In this document: one piece after another, positions 53,563 to 62,913 of the stretch
Layout: every line of letters begins with the position of its first letter
Position numbering within the stretch: the first letter of the stretch is position 1
NCBI GenBank assembly: GCA_963830725.1
Contig: CAWHNO010000013.1
Coordinates: 394,537-458,536, forward strand
Length of the DNA: 64,000 nucleotides
DNA from: DASSUW01 sp963830725
Lineage (GTDB): Bacteria; Actinomycetota; Thermoleophilia; Solirubrobacterales; Solirubrobacteraceae
Reading direction: 5' to 3'
Translations under genes and position numbers: made by a program
The notes under the pieces: generated by a model
The model's database searches: none
Told to the model about the DNA's origin: nothing
The model's input: the letters and a program-made list of their open reading frames with translations, nothing else

Positions 53563-53883
53563 ATGTATGCCAGTCTGCGGACCTACCGCATCGGATCGGG
53601 CTCGGTCGACGCCGTCATGCGTCGGGTGGACCGCGAGTTCGCCGAGGCGTTGTCTCAAGAACCGGGGTTCGTCGCCTACCACGCCATCGATACCGGTAAT
53701 GACATGGTCATGACGATCAGCCTGTTCCAAGACCGCGAACAGGCGCAGGCCTCCAACGAACTGGCGGCGCAATGGGTCGCTGAGGAGCTGTCGGACTTCA
53801 ACGTGACGCGCGTCGGCGTCATCGGCGGCGACGCGATGGTTTCCCGAGCCTCCGCCGAGATCCTCGAGCCCGCCCACCCGTGA
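53563..53883 (+). CDS. Antibiotic biosynthesis monooxygenase-like (ABM) domain protein
   Basis: A 106-aa single ABM (dimeric ferredoxin-like) fold: MYASLRTYRIGSGSVDAVMR, EPGFVAYHAIDTGNDMVMTI and SLFQDREQAQASNELAAQWV. Family members include monooxygenases and heme-degrading enzymes. The key residues of the heme-degrading group are not seen. It may be catalytic or a fold-only regulator. It stands alone between the SGNH gene and the tRNA-like region. Confidence 0.75.
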   Translation: MYASLRTYRIGSGSVDAVMRRVDREFAEALSQEPGFVAYHAIDTGNDMVMTISLFQDREQAQASNELAAQWVAEELSDFNVTRVGVIGGDAMVSRASAEILEPAHP

Positions 53884-54011
53884 TCCGGCTCGGCTCGCCG
53901 CGAGCCGATCCGCCGGATCCCGGTCTGGGCGGGCCGAGCACGACTCGGAACGACCGTTCGTGCGCCATCCCTTCGCGTGCCCGGAGCACCGGACGGGCGG
54001 ACCAACTGTCA

Positions 54012-54077
54012 TGCCGGAGGAGGGACTCGAACCCCCGACACGCGGATTATGATTCCGCGCACGGATAGGGCTCCGGA
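54012..54077 (-). tRNA. tRNA-Met(CAT)-like sequence lacking a D arm
   Basis: On the minus strand, the 3' half (54012-54060) is a normal tRNA: 5-bp anticodon stem, loop ATCATAA with anticodon CAT, T-arm GGGGG-TTCGAGT-CCCTC, and a 3' acceptor CTCCGGC plus A. Upstream, a CCGGAG at 54071-54076 pairs with the 3' acceptor (6 bp), but only 12 nt separate it from the anticodon stem where a D-arm of ~19 nt is expected. It is therefore a truncated tRNA gene, most simply the 3' end kept at an integration site. Confidence 0.55.
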
Positions 54078-54130
54078 CGGAAATCCCTGCAAATAGACGC
54101 TTTCGTAAAGCGCGAGAATACCCGGGAATA

Positions 54131-54183
54131 CCCCGTTTCGGGGTCGTTTCGGGGCAACTCGGGGTCGTTTCGGGGTCGTTTTC
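54131..54183. repeat. Direct repeats (TCGTTTCGGGG-type) beside the tRNA-like sequence
   Basis: At least four tandem or near-tandem copies of an 11-bp unit (TCGTTTCGGGG and variants) lie about 54 bp upstream of the tRNA-like sequence. They resemble arm-type sites of tyrosine integrases, which flank the core at tRNA 3' ends. No integrase gene is left in the window. Confidence 0.5.
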
Positions 54184-54275
54184 GTCGTCCGCCCGCCGGC
54201 CGCAGGACCTACTCGGTGCCACGGCGCTCTGCCCAGCCGACGGCGCGGATGGCAAGTGCCCCTATGGGTGTCGGC

Positions 54276-54938
54276 GGGCGCGAGGTTCGCGCCGACGACC
54301 TCACGCGACAGGTTCGTCTCTGGGCCACCGCGCTCGAGGTCACCGTAGATCGTGTCCACCCGCTCGTCCTTCGCCATCTCGCGGACGAGACCGGCCGGCA
54401 CCGTGGCCCACACGAGCGGGCTCGAGGTCGACGCGGCGGCCTCCTCGTCGAACCCGCGGAGCCGCTCCAGCAACGGGGTCGTCACCTCGGCGACCTGGGC
54501 CGCGCGTCGCTCCGTCTGAAACAGCGCGAGCCTGTCGACGTCGTCCGAGCCGGCGCCTTCCTCCGGCCGCTCGCCGATCATCCGCTCGGGCTCGACGAGC
54601 CAGATCGCGACGGGCACCCGCTCGTCGTCGGCGAGGCCGTCGAGGTGGCGGGCGAGCGGGGCATCAAGTGCTCCAAACGCGTCGGGCTGCTTGACGCGGT
54701 CCTCACCATGGAGCGCCTCGATGTCGACGGGCCGTCCGTCAGAACCCGTCGCCCGGAGCTCGAGGCCCTTCTTGCCCTCGATCTTCTCGACCGTTGCAGC
54801 GGTCGCGAGGGCCGGGAAGTTGGCCTCGGCCTCGTTCACGACGTCGCCAGGTGCCGCCTACGCCGCGGGCGCCAACGCCGCGGGCGCCAACGCCGCCAGT
54901 CCCGCCACGACGGCGATGATGGGTGTCCTGCGATCCAT
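54276..54938 (-). pseudogene. Truncated subtilase (S8) precursor with stop codon in signal peptide
   Basis: ATG 54938 begins a signal-peptide-like MDRRTPIIAVVAGLAALAPA with a duplicated 15-bp unit, then an in-frame TAG at 54858-54860. After it comes a propeptide-like region (ERVPVAIWLVEPE, DERVDTIYGDLERGGPE, NLSREVVGANL) that resembles S8 peptidase N-termini. The match ends near 54280, where unrelated DNA with repeats and the tRNA-like sequence begins. The catalytic domain is missing. This is a broken protease gene cut by the recombination that left the att-like region. The assignment to S8 is moderate. Confidence 0.45.
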
Positions 54939-55258
54939 TCGGATCCTCCAGGTCTGATCGGTGATCGACAGCAGGAGTCATCGCACCGTGGCGTTGAAGC
55001 ACCCTTGCGGTGGCGTTGATACATCCTCTTTGCTGACTTACCGGAAGTCAGGCCGCCCGCCGAGCCAGTCCCCTGTATGGCGGGACTTCCCAGTCGACTA
55101 GTAGAGGCGGCCGAAATCTGACGACGCAGTGCGTCGATCCCGGCCCGCCTCTGACGTGGACTCCGCTCGGCTTATGCACCGTCCTCCCGGCCGCCTGTAC
55201 TAGCTCGTCGTGTGCGCGACGCGTCGAGTGTTCTCGACGCCGACTGCGCGGAGCGAAC
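54939..55258. other. Intergenic, no gene supported
   Basis: Between the subtilase remnant and the tRNA-His remnant. I see no convincing coding frame. It contains a duplicated 5'-end region of the subtilase and GC-rich DNA without clear signals. Confidence 0.5.
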
Positions 55259-55306
55259 CTCCTGGGCTGTGGTCCCGGCGGTCGCGTTCGAATCCCTCGC
55301 TCACCC
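55259..55306 (+). tRNA. Decayed tRNA-His(GTG) 3' half
   Basis: An anticodon arm with loop CTGTGGT (anticodon GTG), then GGTCGCG, TTCGAATCCC and a 3' end GCTCACCC, all as in tRNA-His. Two or three bases are missing in the T-stem, so it cannot fold normally. No 5' half is found. It is most simply another remnant of integration at a tRNA gene. Confidence 0.45.
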
Positions 55307-55902
55307 TATGGCTCGGCACCGGCGGCGCGGAGCAGCTCGGCTATTCCGGTGTAGTTGCGCTGCTGGGCGTGCGTGAGCGGGCGTATGCCGCTGCCGTCGG
55401 GCACGTTGACGTCGACGCCTCCGCGGATCAGTTCGCGCACGGTCGCCACATGGGCGCCGCCGCCGTCACCGAGGATGATCGCTTCGTGCAGCGCGGTCCA
55501 GCCGAGGCGGTTGATGTGGTCGCGATCGATGCCGGCCCGCAGTAGCCGACGGACGATGTGCGGGTGGCCGCGTTCGGCTGCGCGAATGAGGCCGGTCCCG
55601 TTGAAGCTGTCCTTGTCGTCGACCTCGGCGCCGTTGTCGAGCATCAGCTCGAGCAGGCGCGGGTCGTCGCCGACCTCGCTGGTGGCGATCAGGTACGGGC
55701 TCTGCTGGGTGCGGTCCTTGGCGTTGACGTCGGCGCCCGCCTCGACCAGCGCGCGGGCGGTCGCCAGGTCGTTGGCAAGCGCGGCGGTGATCAGCCGGGC
55801 GTTGAGCCGTCGCTCCGACCGGTCGGGCCGCGAGGCTTCGTCTCCGCAGCCCGCCGGCCACGTGGAGAGGACCACGGCGATCGTGACGAGCGTTCGTCTC
55901 AT
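55306..55902 (-). CDS. Ankyrin-repeat lipoprotein
   Basis: A 198-aa protein from ATG 55902. It has a signal with a lipobox-like WPAGC (residues 16-20), then four or five ankyrin repeats: LARALVEAGADVNAKDRTQ-like units, LLELMLDNGAEVDDKDSFNG, TGLIRAAERGHPHIVRRLLR and a TALHEAIILGDGGGAHVATV repeat. It is probably anchored to the cell surface and binds a partner protein. It ends at the tRNA-His remnant. Confidence 0.75.
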   Translation of the reverse strand: MRRTLVTIAVVLSTWPAGCGDEASRPDRSERRLNARLITAALANDLATARALVEAGADVNAKDRTQQSPYLIATSEVGDDPRLLELMLDNGAEVDDKDSFNGTGLIRAAERGHPHIVRRLLRAGIDRDHINRLGWTALHEAIILGDGGGAHVATVRELIRGGVDVNVPDGSGIRPLTHAQQRNYTGIAELLRAAGAEP

Positions 55903-56038
55903 CGCGCGGTCCCGAGCGAGTCGCTCACCGTGGGCGATCGCATTGCGCTGTTCCGCTACCCAAGAGGGCCCTCGCGGCCGGCAAACGGCCCGGCGTCGCA
56001 TTGACGGTGTACGGCCGGGTCAGATCAACGCCTGCGGA

Positions 56039-56296
56039 TCACGACGTGCCGGCGTGCCTCCGGGCGTAGTCGTCCTCAAGGGCCTGTAGCCGGCGGTCGT
56101 GCTCGACCAGCTGCTCTCGCAGCGCGTCGTACGCGGGGTCGATCTGAACCCCGTCGTCGCTCTGCGACCCGTGTCCGTGGAGCCCAAGCCGCACGCGGAT
56201 GTAGTCGGAGAGGCTGATTCGCTCGCGCTCCGCGCGGGCGACGAGTTCGTCGCGCTCGGCATCGTCGACACGGATAGTGATCGTCGTGCTCCCCAT
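56039..56296 (-). CDS. CopG/RHH-type antitoxin-like protein
   Basis: An 85-aa protein from ATG 56296 behind AGAAGGAGC. Opening strand MGSTTITIRVDDAERDELV, then a helix RAERERISLSDYIRVRLGL, the ribbon-helix-helix pattern. The C-terminal half is a helix (AYDALREQLVEHDRRLQALE). It likely binds DNA as a dimer; no toxin gene is adjacent, so whether it is an antitoxin is unknown. Confidence 0.75.
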   Translation of the reverse strand: MGSTTITIRVDDAERDELVARAERERISLSDYIRVRLGLHGHGSQSDDGVQIDPAYDALREQLVEHDRRLQALEDDYARRHAGTS

Positions 56297-56501
56297 CGTG
56301 CTCGCTCCTTCTGACCGGGTGCCGCAGGGACTGTATTCGGCGGCGTGCGACAAGACGCGAGAACAGCCACGCCGATCCCAACGGCTCAGGATCGGCGCTG
56401 CGAGGCGGTGACGTTCGTCGGGTTTCGACGGTCACGCGCCGCGCGGCGCGGTGCTCGGGCATGAGCGCCGCGCCGGCGATGACGAGGGCGAAGGCGATGA
56501 A

Positions 56502-56813
56502 GCGCAGGTCGAGCAGGTGATCGGGCGCTATCCAGGACTCCGGCAAACGCCCGACCATCAACAGCTCCCGCAGATGCCGGGCGTCCGCTCGGTCGGTCTT
56601 CGCGCGCTTCTTGCTTCCGCGCCTGGCGCTCGTCTCGGCCGGTTCGGCCAGATGCACGATCGCGCCGACCGCGTGGAGCTCCTCGACCACGAATCGCCAG
56701 CCAGTCGTCGCCTCCAGCCGCGCGCCACAAGAGCCGCGCAGGAACCCGCGCACGCCCTCGCGGTCCGCGATCCACTCCGCGGTGATCTGCGCGCGGTGCT
56801 GATCCAGACCCAT
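56502..56813 (-). mobile_element. IS110-family transposase N-terminal fragment
   Basis: MGLDQHRAQITAEWI begins an IS110 DEDD-transposase N-terminus, with the first catalytic Asp at residue 4. The pattern continues to KTDRADARHLRELLMVGRLP and ESWIAPDHLLDLR. After residue ~104 the similarity ends, and the C-terminal domain with the catalytic serine is absent. It is a truncated insertion sequence. No clear terminal repeats are seen. Confidence 0.6.
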
Positions 56814-57047
56814 GACGACCAGCCCAGCCTCACCGACGCCAGCACGAGCGTGCGCGCCGCGCTCATCGAGCGCACAACCTGGTGCGCGTCGGTTCCGGCG
56901 AGCCGCTGAGCGGCGAGGCGACGGGGCGCTCGATGAACGGGAAGGGAGCGTCGTGTGTGGTGGTGGTGTTCTTGGGCCCGGGAGGGAGCCCGGCCGGCGC
57001 CGCGGGATCCAGTATCCGTTCGCGCGGCGCCATAGGCGGGGCTTATC

Positions 57048-57625
57048 TCACCCGATCAGGTCGTTCATCAGCCCGCACCACTCCTCCTCGGTCATCTCGA
57101 AGCCGGCGTGGGGGCCGGCGACCTTCACGGAGAGATCGGGTCCCCGACGGGGAGCCCTCCCGGGATGTCGTCGCCCTCCGTGTCGAACAGGTACGTGAAG
57201 CGGAGCTGTCCCCGCTCGCGGATCACGGTCTCGCCGCTCATGTCCGTCAGCGTGAACGGCCGCCCGGCCTCGATCGTCACGAACTTGAAGATCGACCCGC
57301 TCACCCGCTCGGCCTTGACGTCCTTGTTAAGCACGTTGCCCTCGACCGTGAAGAACTTGCCGTTCGCGAGGTTCGTCACCGTATCGACGAAGTCGACCAT
57401 GAAGTGCCCGAAGAACGCGGTGTCGAGCTTGTGCTTGCCGACCCGGGTGATCGACGTGGCCGAGAACTCGACGTCGCTGCGGAGCTGCATCCCGCATTCC
57501 TCGAATTCATTGCTCTCCGTGCCGGCGAAGCGCTCGTGTTCGTAGATCTCGGCCTGCGCGGGCACGGCCCATGCCGCCGCGAGCACGGCCGCGATCGCCA
57601 GGCTGCGCCTGAGACTGGAACCCAT
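57048..57625 (-). CDS. Secreted hypothetical protein with one frame break near its 3' end
   Basis: From ATG 57625. Signal peptide SLAIAAVLAAAWAVPAQAEI. The mature part has beta-like segments (RSDVEFSATSITRVGKHKLD, FTVEGNVLNKDVKAERVSG) and one cysteine. The obvious frame stops at about 57125, but shifting by one base near 57128 allows the ending VKVAGPHAGFEMTEEEWCGL and stop at 57048, which looks more natural. No family recognised. Confidence 0.6.
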
Positions 57626-57687
57626 GCTTCTCCTTCCCCCCTCGGGATTTGGTTGGTCGCATCCCGGCCCGCACTACGGCGTGCGTG

Positions 57688-59058
57688 TCAGTGGAGCGGC
57701 TGGAAGTAGTGGCTTCGCAGGTGGTGGGCGACCTTCTTGCCGAGCACCGCCCCCTGCACGTCGGCGGTGCGGAAGTGGATGCCGCTCCAGACGCGAGCGT
57801 CGATGATCTCCTTGAGCGCCCGGGAGAAGCGGTCGAAGCTTCTGGGCGGGCAGGGCGCGGGAGAGCACTTGTTGCTGTGCGCCGTGAACGGCACCTTGTC
57901 GGTGGCGAAGAAGGCCTTGAGCGCGTGCACGGTGGCGCCGCTGATGCAGGTATGGCCCGATGGGTGGTCGGGGAAGCCGGGCGTGAGGAGCGGTGGGCCG
58001 GATACGGGTACGGTCGGGTTGAAGAGCGGGAGCCAGGTCGGATCTGCCGTGGTGGCCGGGTTGCCGTCCGCTGCGGCCTCGCGGATCGCGGTGATCGGCC
58101 GCCAGAAGTTCCAGTAGTACTTGTCGTTCCAGCATCCGATCGAGCCGTCGGCCGCGGCCAGGTTCGTCATCGCGAACATGCGCGCGCTGTCGACGATGTC
58201 CAGCCCGCGGCTCGTCGCCAGCGCCCGGAAGACGCGGTTCCAGATCGCGGGCCCGCTGTCCTGCCAGAAGATCGCGGCCTGTGTCTGATCGGCGGTGCGG
58301 CTCGTGCTCGTGAGTGAGCCGAGCTGCTTGACCTCGTTGAGGTCGTCCGCGTAGGCCGCGCTCGTGAGCGCGTTTGGGCCGTCGGTGCGCAGCAGCTCCG
58401 CGCTCGGGACCAGGAACGGGCGCACGTTGCCGACCCATGGCGCGGGGTCGAGCCCGAAGTTGGGCGGCGTGGTCCGCCAGGCGCCTGGGGTGGTGCCGAA
58501 GACGAAGGTGAACGGTCCGCCCCGGCCATCGTTCGCGCGCGTCGCGAGCATCGTCGCTGCGCTGGCCTCGCCGGCCGCGACCCCGCCCGTCTTTGCGGGC
58601 CCGTCGGGCACGCCCGCGAGCGATGCGTCATAGAGTGGCTGGAGCGTCGGCTGCTGCGTCGGGAATACGCCGACGAGCGTCCGGTAGGCGGCGGTCGCCG
58701 CGGCCGCCTGCTTGGAATCCGACGGATCGGCCGCGGGCGCGGCGATATAGGGTCGGTGGCCTCCGTCGATCGCGTTGACCGCGTCGTAGACAGCACCCTG
58801 CACCATCGCCAAGCTGAGCGGCTGCACGTGTGCGGGTTGGCCCGCGGCCGCGGACGCCGCGATCGCGTTCCAATCGGTCACTGCGTTGCTGGTGGACTGC
58901 GCGCGCGCGGCCGGAGCAAGCGCAAGTAGCGCCGCGGCGGCAACGAGCAGACCGAATCTCGCATGGCTCTTCACCTGGCGGGCGGCCGCCGGTGTCGCGA
59001 GCACTGCGAGTAGGGCAGGACCGCCGAGCAGCGCCCGGCGTGCGCGGGTGGCGCGCAT
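57688..59058 (-). CDS. Vanadium-dependent haloperoxidase (PAP2-like)
   Basis: From ATG 59058 behind a GGGAGAGG ribosome site (alternative start 59073). A signal peptide is present. The C-terminal core has the vanadate-binding set: NFWRPITAIR (K/R region), HPSGHTCISGA and ARVWSGIHFRTAD with the catalytic His. The family oxidises halides with peroxide or works as a phosphatase. The length of 456 aa and its Tat/Sec-like secretion fit actinobacterial vanadium haloperoxidases. It lies alone between a secreted protein and an empty region. Confidence 0.88.
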   Translation of the reverse strand: MRATRARRALLGGPALLAVLATPAAARQVKSHARFGLLVAAAALLALAPAARAQSTSNAVTDWNAIAASAAAGQPAHVQPLSLAMVQGAVYDAVNAIDGGHRPYIAAPAADPSDSKQAAAATAAYRTLVGVFPTQQPTLQPLYDASLAGVPDGPAKTGGVAAGEASAATMLATRANDGRGGPFTFVFGTTPGAWRTTPPNFGLDPAPWVGNVRPFLVPSAELLRTDGPNALTSAAYADDLNEVKQLGSLTSTSRTADQTQAAIFWQDSGPAIWNRVFRALATSRGLDIVDSARMFAMTNLAAADGSIGCWNDKYYWNFWRPITAIREAAADGNPATTADPTWLPLFNPTVPVSGPPLLTPGFPDHPSGHTCISGATVHALKAFFATDKVPFTAHSNKCSPAPCPPRSFDRFSRALKEIIDARVWSGIHFRTADVQGAVLGKKVAHHLRSHYFQPLH

Positions 59059-60086
59059 GACTACCTCTCCCATTCGTGGGTCGGCGACTTTGCTCGCGGC
59101 CAGGAACTCGATGATGTATCCACTACCGCGATTACGGCGACACTACCGCAACCCAGCTGCTGCGTGTCAAGACCTGAGACCTTCTCGCAAGCCGCGGTGA
59201 GGGGCCCGCAGGTCACCGGCGAACGATACACGCGATATCATCTGCGCCATCGCGATAGCGGATACATCGTCGAAACGTCAGGCCCGTTCTCGCAGGGCCG
59301 CATCTCGCGACTCCGGCCGCGCCATCCCCCGCTGGCGGCAGCGTCCTCTCTGTTTCGGAACGTGACCGCCTCGTGCGTCTGCTCGCCTTGGTGCCCCCAC
59401 CACACCGCTGGGCGTTCGAGCACAGGCACACGCCACTACTGTGCGCGCTCGGGATTCTCGACCCTCCCGACGAGGGTTACGCCCGCGCGGCACGACGGCG
59501 TTTCGCCGACCCGTCCGAGACACGCGAGCGAGTGCTCGCCCTCCTCATCGAACTCGACCGTGAGACTCGTGCGGCGCCGAACGCGCACCGTCGGCTTGCA
59601 CGGCCTCGACTGTGGCGGTCACGTGTCCGCGTTGACCCGCAGGGTACGGTGGAAACGCCGTAGATGGGGGCCAGCCTTGAGGCAGATGGAGCAGCGCGGG
59701 CCATCGCGGGACGCCGCTCCTTGCAGGCATCGAGATAGCACACGGAAAGGCGATTGCGACTCGGGCCTCAGCCCTCTGGCTACGTCGTCGCTGCCTGGCA
59801 CGGAACTCGATAGCGAGCGTCTCGGTGAGCATCCGCGAGACAGCTGCTGCGGACCATCTACGACCGCACAGCGCGCCAGGGAAAGACTTCCGCTTACGTC
59901 CGGGGAATGCGAGCGTCTGCTGTCGGCTGCGCGGGGCGTGCGGGCCTCGTCCAACGCGGGCTCCTCGCTCGGTTACGGTGCGCCCGGCCGCGACGAGTTC
60001 CCCTCGACATTCGTCCAAGCTGAGGATTGCCGACGTCGGTTTCGCGGAACAACCCCGCAGTAAGAGATCAAGTAAGGAGGCAACTC
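59059..60086. other. ~1 kb region without a supported gene
   Basis: It holds several short frames without recognisable motifs, and a patch of lower GC with the words CGATATCA and GCGATA at 59225-59270. Candidate frames are short, arginine-rich and inconsistent between strands. I think this is decayed DNA or an unrecognised regulatory region. Confidence 0.45.
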
Positions 60087-60338
60087 ATGGCCGACGCGGG
60101 ACCCCCGCTCGTCCTCACTGCTATCGGACTCATCCTCTGGCTCGCAGTCGACGCCACGCTCGCCGGAATCTCGATTCAGACGATCGGCGTCATTCTCGCC
60201 GTAATCGGCGTCATTTGGCTGCTGATCGAGCTCGTCATCACCCCACGCCGACGCGCGACCGTCGTTCGCGAGCAGCCGGTGGCGCGCGAGCCCGTCGTTC
60301 GCGAGCAGCCGGTGGCGCGCGAACGCGAGATCTACTGA
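60087..60338 (+). CDS. DUF6458-like small membrane protein with repeated C-terminal tail
   Basis: An 83-aa protein from ATG 60087, with AAGGAGG ribosome site. Two helices (PPLVLTAIGLILWLAVDATL and IQTIGVILAVIGVIWLLIEL) match DUF6458. The tail repeats VVREQPVARE twice, encoded by a near-exact 29-bp direct duplication (units starting ~60262 and ~60295). The function of the family is unknown. The tail would be in the cytosol or outside. Confidence 0.8.
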   Translation: MADAGPPLVLTAIGLILWLAVDATLAGISIQTIGVILAVIGVIWLLIELVITPRRRATVVREQPVAREPVVREQPVAREREIY

Positions 60339-61089
60339 GCAACGGCATCGATCTCGTCGACGCCCTGACGGCCGTCGCCGAGCCTCGAACCAGGAGCGCG
60401 TCGGCCGGACGACCACGGCGACGTGCGCGGCCGCTCATCGCACTGCGTGGCGGGCGGGCGCCACTCGACCGAGGATGGCCGCAGTCGCGTCAGCGACGCG
60501 CAGCGGGCCTCGTCGTCCGTGCGGGCGCGCTCTATCTCTCGAGCAGCGTGTAGCGGACGGTCTGCGCGCGTATGAGCCCGTCGCAGAACAGAACGCGTCG
60601 ATCCCGTCCTCCACTACGGATCGCGGTCGACGTCTTCGACCTCGACGAGGGCTCGAGGCGCCGCCCGCCGGAATGCACACGACGCCGGCGTGGCCGATGC
60701 CGTGACGTTCTCGGTCTCGGACGCCTCCAACTCGGCCACCGCCGACCGGTGCGAGCTCGTGGCCATCTTCGAGGCGCTGCACGACATGTCGAGTCCGATC
60801 GATGCGCTGCGGGCGGCCCGCGGATGCCGCGGGATGGAGGCTCGCGATTGGTGGCCGACGAACGGGTCGACGACGAGTTCACGGCTCCCGCGCCGATGCT
60901 CGAGCGGCATGCCTACGGGTAGAGCGTGATCTCGTGTCTGCCGAACGCGATGGACGACCCGCTGACCGCGGCCACCGGGGCGGTGATGGCGCCGGACGGT
61001 CACTACATCGTGGAGAGCCTACGACTACGAAGCGCCGCCGCCCGTCCGGGAAAGCTGGGGCTCGGCAGCGATCATCTACATCCACAACG
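60339..61089. other. ~750-bp region without a supported gene
   Basis: A mosaic of short frames on both strands (e.g. MDDPLTAATGAVMAPDGHY near 60960 and DAVTFSVSDASNSATADR near 60695). None continues as a known domain. It is probably a gene graveyard. Confidence 0.45.
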
Positions 61090-61264
61090 TTAGGTGCGTC
61101 TGGTCTGACGGCAGCGTCGACGACTGTGGGGAGATGCCCAGGCGAGCAGCCGGTTGCCCGGGTTGTCCGTCCAGGTGGCCGCCGAGTCGGAAAAGTAGGA
61201 CTCCTGCGAGTCGTACTTCAAAAAACGGCCGGTGACGCTTGAGCAGCTCGGCTGTCGAGGCCAC
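61090..61264 (-). pseudogene. N-terminal fragment of a Vps62/lipase-like protein
   Basis: ATG 61264 reads MASTAELLKRHRP, then with one T fewer in a T6 run continues FLKYDSQESYFSDSAATWTD to DNPGNRLL. This resembles the start of actinobacterial Vps62-related proteins, which carry the motif Y-D-S-Q-E-x-Y-F-x-D-S-A. It then breaks off at 61090. It is a truncated gene. The T6 run would add to the homopolymer errors of this sequence. Confidence 0.35.
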
Positions 61265-61900
61265 GCTCGCACGCTAGTGCTCGCCGCTGTCCTTTCCGCC
61301 GCGGCGGCGGATGCGCTCGCGGGCACGCCAGGCGTGGACCCGTCGACGCTGCCGCCGCCTCCACCTCCCGGAGCGTCCTGCCGGCTGGACGGGCGCTTCG
61401 TGATCTGCCAGACCGAACTTCACGAGACCCTCGACGCCGAGCCGATTCTCGAGCTGCCATGCGGGACGCTCTACGAGACCGCTCGTGACGACCGCGAGGG
61501 GATCCGCTGGTACCAGGACGGCCTGGCCGTCCGCCGCTTCGTCAGCCGGCACTTTTCCGGCTACTGGACACTCTCCCCGACCGGCGAAGGGCCATTCGTG
61601 ACGCTCAGCGGCCACTCCAACTTCTGGACCGAGTGGCTTATCCCCGGCGACGAAGCGTCCGAGCAGGACACCTTCCACGGGCTCGAGGTCCTGGCCAAGG
61701 CGCCCGATGGCGGAATCGTGACCCAGATCACCGGCGTGTTCCTGCCCGACGAGACCCACCACGGCATCCTCCAGACTCCCGACGACGACCCCTCCGTCCA
61801 GGCGGCGCTCTGCGACGCGCTCATAGAGCGATCCGGGCCCAGGGCCTCGGCCGAGCCCGTCAAGGCCCATCGCGAAGCTCCTCGCGGCGCTGACAGCACT
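61232..61900 (+). CDS. Secreted hypothetical protein, 3' end uncertain
   Basis: From GTG 61232. Signal TLVLAAVLSAAAADALAG, then a proline stretch and a ~180-aa domain with GASCRLDGRFVICQTELHET, FSGYWTLSPTGEGPFVTLSG, SNFWTEWLIPGDEASEQDTF and PDETHHGIL. The frame stays open into the ABC gene, so the real stop must lie elsewhere, presumably shifted by an indel. No family recognised. Confidence 0.5.
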
Positions 61901-62098
61901 GCTTCTAACGCAGTCCGGCGTTTCTGTCCTTGGAGGAAGCGGGCGGTCAGCCGGCTCAGGATCAACTCTGGCGCCGGACACGCTGTTCGTAGTACCTGGG
62001 CACGGGAGGTGCAGGCCCTCGCGGTGCGCGACATGTGCGTCCTCGGCGCACTACGCACGTCATTAAGGGGCGTGACCCGCGACGACAAGGAGCAGCCA

Positions 62099-62913
62099 GT
62101 GCCCGACGTTCGACTCCACGAGCTGGTGTCTCGTGCGCCACGCGCCGAGACGGCGAGCGCGTTGCCGGACGCGATCGTCGTCGAGCAACTGGCCAAGCGC
62201 TACCCGAACGGGACCGAGGCGGTGCGCGGGATCTCGTTCCGCGTGCGCGCCGGCGAGGTGTTCGGCCTCCTCGGGCCGAACGGCGCCGGCAAGTCGACGA
62301 CGATGGGCATGCTCGGCACGCTGGTGCGGCCGACGGGCGGCCGCGCGACGGTCGCCGGGCTACGACGTCGTCGGCGCAGCCGCGCGAGGTGCGCCGGCGG
62401 ATCGGCTTCGCGATGCAGGAGGTCGGCGTCGACGAGCTCGCGACGGGCAGCGAGCTGCTCGTGCTCCACGGCCGGCTGCACGGGCTCTCGCGCCGCGAGG
62501 CGGCGCGGCGCGCGGCGCTGCTGCTCGAGCTCGTCGGCCTCGGCGACGCGGCGGCTCGGCGGATGGGCGAGTACTCGGGCGGGATGAAGCGGCGCGTCGA
62601 TCTCGCGTCGGCGCTGATCCACCTGCCGCCGGTGCTGTTCCTGGACGAGCCGACCGAGGGGCTGGATCCGCACGGCCGGTCCGCGATCTGGGCGACGCTC
62701 GAGCGGCTCAACGAGGCGCTCGGCATGACGATCGTGCTGACCACGCACTACATGGAGGAGGCGGACCGGCTCTGCGACCGGATCGCGATCGTCGATCACG
62801 GCCGGATCGTCGTCGAGGGCACGCCGGACGAGCTGAAGGCCGCGGCGCGCGCGGTGACGCTCGAGGACGTCTATCTGCACTCGACCGGGCGGGCGCTGGA
62901 GGTGGCGGCATGA
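62099..62913 (+). CDS. ABC-transporter ATP-binding protein (DrrA-like) with one frame break
   Basis: From GTG 62099 behind AAGGAG. Walker A LLGPNGAGKSTTMGML, signature EYSGGMKRRVDLASAL, Walker B VLFLDEPTEGLDP and the H-loop TTHYMEEADR are all present. The frame breaks at 62357-62359, where a GGG should be GG; corrected it reads VAGYDVVGAAAREVRRRIGF. It powers the ABC-2 permease that follows, overlapping it by ATGA. The pair is probably a drug or lipid exporter. Confidence 0.85.

Noticed and set aside
56862..56944. 11-bp inverted repeat TCATCGAGCGC/GCGCTCGATGA as an IS end
   Set aside because: IS110 elements usually lack such terminal repeats, and the arms enclose only ~80 bp with no transposase. 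Probably chance.
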